From assembly GCF_022398315.1 (NCBI RefSeq), contig NZ_JAKEVF010000004.1, positions 124,001 through 188,000 of the forward strand: a stretch of DNA of 64,000 bases. Direction: 5' to 3'. Positions 63,553 through 64,000 of the stretch are shown here, one piece after another. The position numbers and the translations under genes are program-made. This DNA comes from Shewanella sp. Isolate11. GTDB taxonomy: Bacteria; Pseudomonadota; Gammaproteobacteria; Enterobacterales; Shewanellaceae. The notes under the pieces were generated by a model. It had not been told where the DNA came from, did no database searches, and saw only the letters and a list, made by a program, of their open reading frames with translations. Position 1 is the first letter of the stretch, and each line of letters opens with the position of its first letter.

Positions 63553-63578
63553 AAAAAAGTCGCCATGGCGACTTTTTT
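63553..63578. terminator. Palindromic terminator before fbp 3' end
   Basis: AAAAAAGTCGCC / GGCGACTTTTTT around a central AT, 17 bp from the fbp stop on the minus strand; works in either direction. Confidence 0.93.
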
Positions 63579-63594
63579 ATTGAGTCATTAGCTG

Positions 63595-64000
63595 CTAGAG
63601 GCTGGGCTCTTCGCTGTAATCCACTTGATGATATTCGAGACAAGTATCGACTTCGTTGGCCGAGCCTAAGATCACCGCCACACGCTGATGGATATTGCTA
63701 GGCGTGATATCTAAGATGGTTTCATAGCCAGTAGTCGCCTTGCCGCCCGCTTGTTCTACTAATAAAGACATAGGGTTGGCTTCATACATTAAACGCAGCT
63801 TGTATGGCTTTTCTGGGTTTTTATTGTCTGTGGGGTAGGTGAATAAGCCACCACGACATAAGACTCGATGCACATCGCCAACCATAGCTGCAATCCAGCG
63901 CATGTTGAAGGCTTTTTCACGTGGTCCAATTTTTCCCAGTAAAAGATCGCCAATATAGGTCTGCATTGGCGCTTCCCAGAAGCGTTGGTTTGACATGTTG
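63595..64000 (-). CDS. fbp: Fructose-1,6-bisphosphatase class 1 (partial, N-terminus outside window)
   Basis: The C-terminal 135 or so codons are visible. FBPase class I marks: [47 protein letters not shown] with the metal-binding Glu and substrate Lys region, and [19 protein letters not shown]. Removes phosphate from fructose 1,6-bisphosphate in gluconeogenesis; cytoplasmic. The ATG at 63996 seen inside the window is internal, not the start, since about 190 N-terminal residues including the ATP/AMP and catalytic parts lie beyond base 64000. Confidence 0.94.
   Translation of the reverse strand, partial: NMSNQRFWEAPMQTYIGDLLLGKIGPREKAFNMRWIAAMVGDVHRVLCRGGLFTYPTDNKNPEKPYKLRLMYEANPMSLLVEQAGGKATTGYETILDITPSNIHQRVAVILGSANEVDTCLEYHQVDYSEEPSL

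Overview
The window is chromosomal DNA of a marine gammaproteobacterium, almost certainly Shewanella. The evidence is a tetraheme flavocytochrome c fumarate reductase of the FccA type, a PKHD hydroxylase next to a TonB receptor, hemG beside a cytochrome b561-like gene, metH beside a B12 salvage operon, and intergenic repeats ending in ATTGGTAT-type sequences. Base composition looks moderately AT-leaning (not computed). I saw no rRNA, tRNA, prophage, integrase or CRISPR array. Nearly everything reads as core genome, with small palindromic elements in the gaps.

Layout. 1-2.2 kb: proton-translocating transhydrogenase pntAB on the minus strand, pntB cut by the window edge. 2.9-7.2 kb: assimilatory sulfate reduction cysJIH. 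7.2-7.7 kb: a gene-free but strongly base-paired stretch that may be a structured RNA. 7.7-13.0 kb: a periplasmic protein, a DUF3010-like protein, a secreted peroxiredoxin, an S41-like protein and outer-membrane phospholipase PldA. 13.4-19.7 kb: siroheme methyltransferase, a TIGR03899-like protein, hemG with a b561-type cytochrome, a DsbA-family protein with a His-rich loop, a small barrel protein and an EEP-family protein. 19.8-25.8 kb: a Cys-cluster protein, a DMT transporter, arfA with its hallmark internal hairpin, and two convergent Na+/H+ antiporters (NhaC and NhaD types). 26-35.7 kb: pirin, SelO, a single-domain response regulator, an iron-uptake pair behind a Fur-like box, an S9 peptidase and a two-helix membrane protein.

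35.8-49.3 kb is a cobalamin neighbourhood: a six-hairpin element, B12-dependent metH with a three-box MetJ operator, cobC, a cobalamin riboswitch, a 32-codon ORF coupled to btuD, then btuC-cobT-cobS-cobU-cobQ-cobO and, after a duplicated palindromic element, btuF. Together these import corrinoids, adenosylate them and complete the nucleotide loop, next to the enzyme that uses the cofactor. 50.2-55.7 kb is a tightly packed three-gene SMC-like cassette (ATPase, small winged-helix-like protein, larger kleisin-like protein) with no TOPRIM nuclease gene beside it.

56.3-63.2 kb looks like a dicarboxylate/fumarate module: a DAACS symporter, a two-component system whose regulator has lost both GAFTGA and the Walker B Asp, and the divergent fumarate reductase. 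Two near-identical 16-bp dyads exactly 30 bp apart lie between regulator and reductase operons. The window ends inside fbp.

The most interesting items are the nuclease-free SMC cassette, the degenerate AAA+ regulator with its twin dyads, the riboswitch-coupled mini-ORF, and the two structured gene-free stretches (7.3-7.6 and 35.9-36.1 kb).
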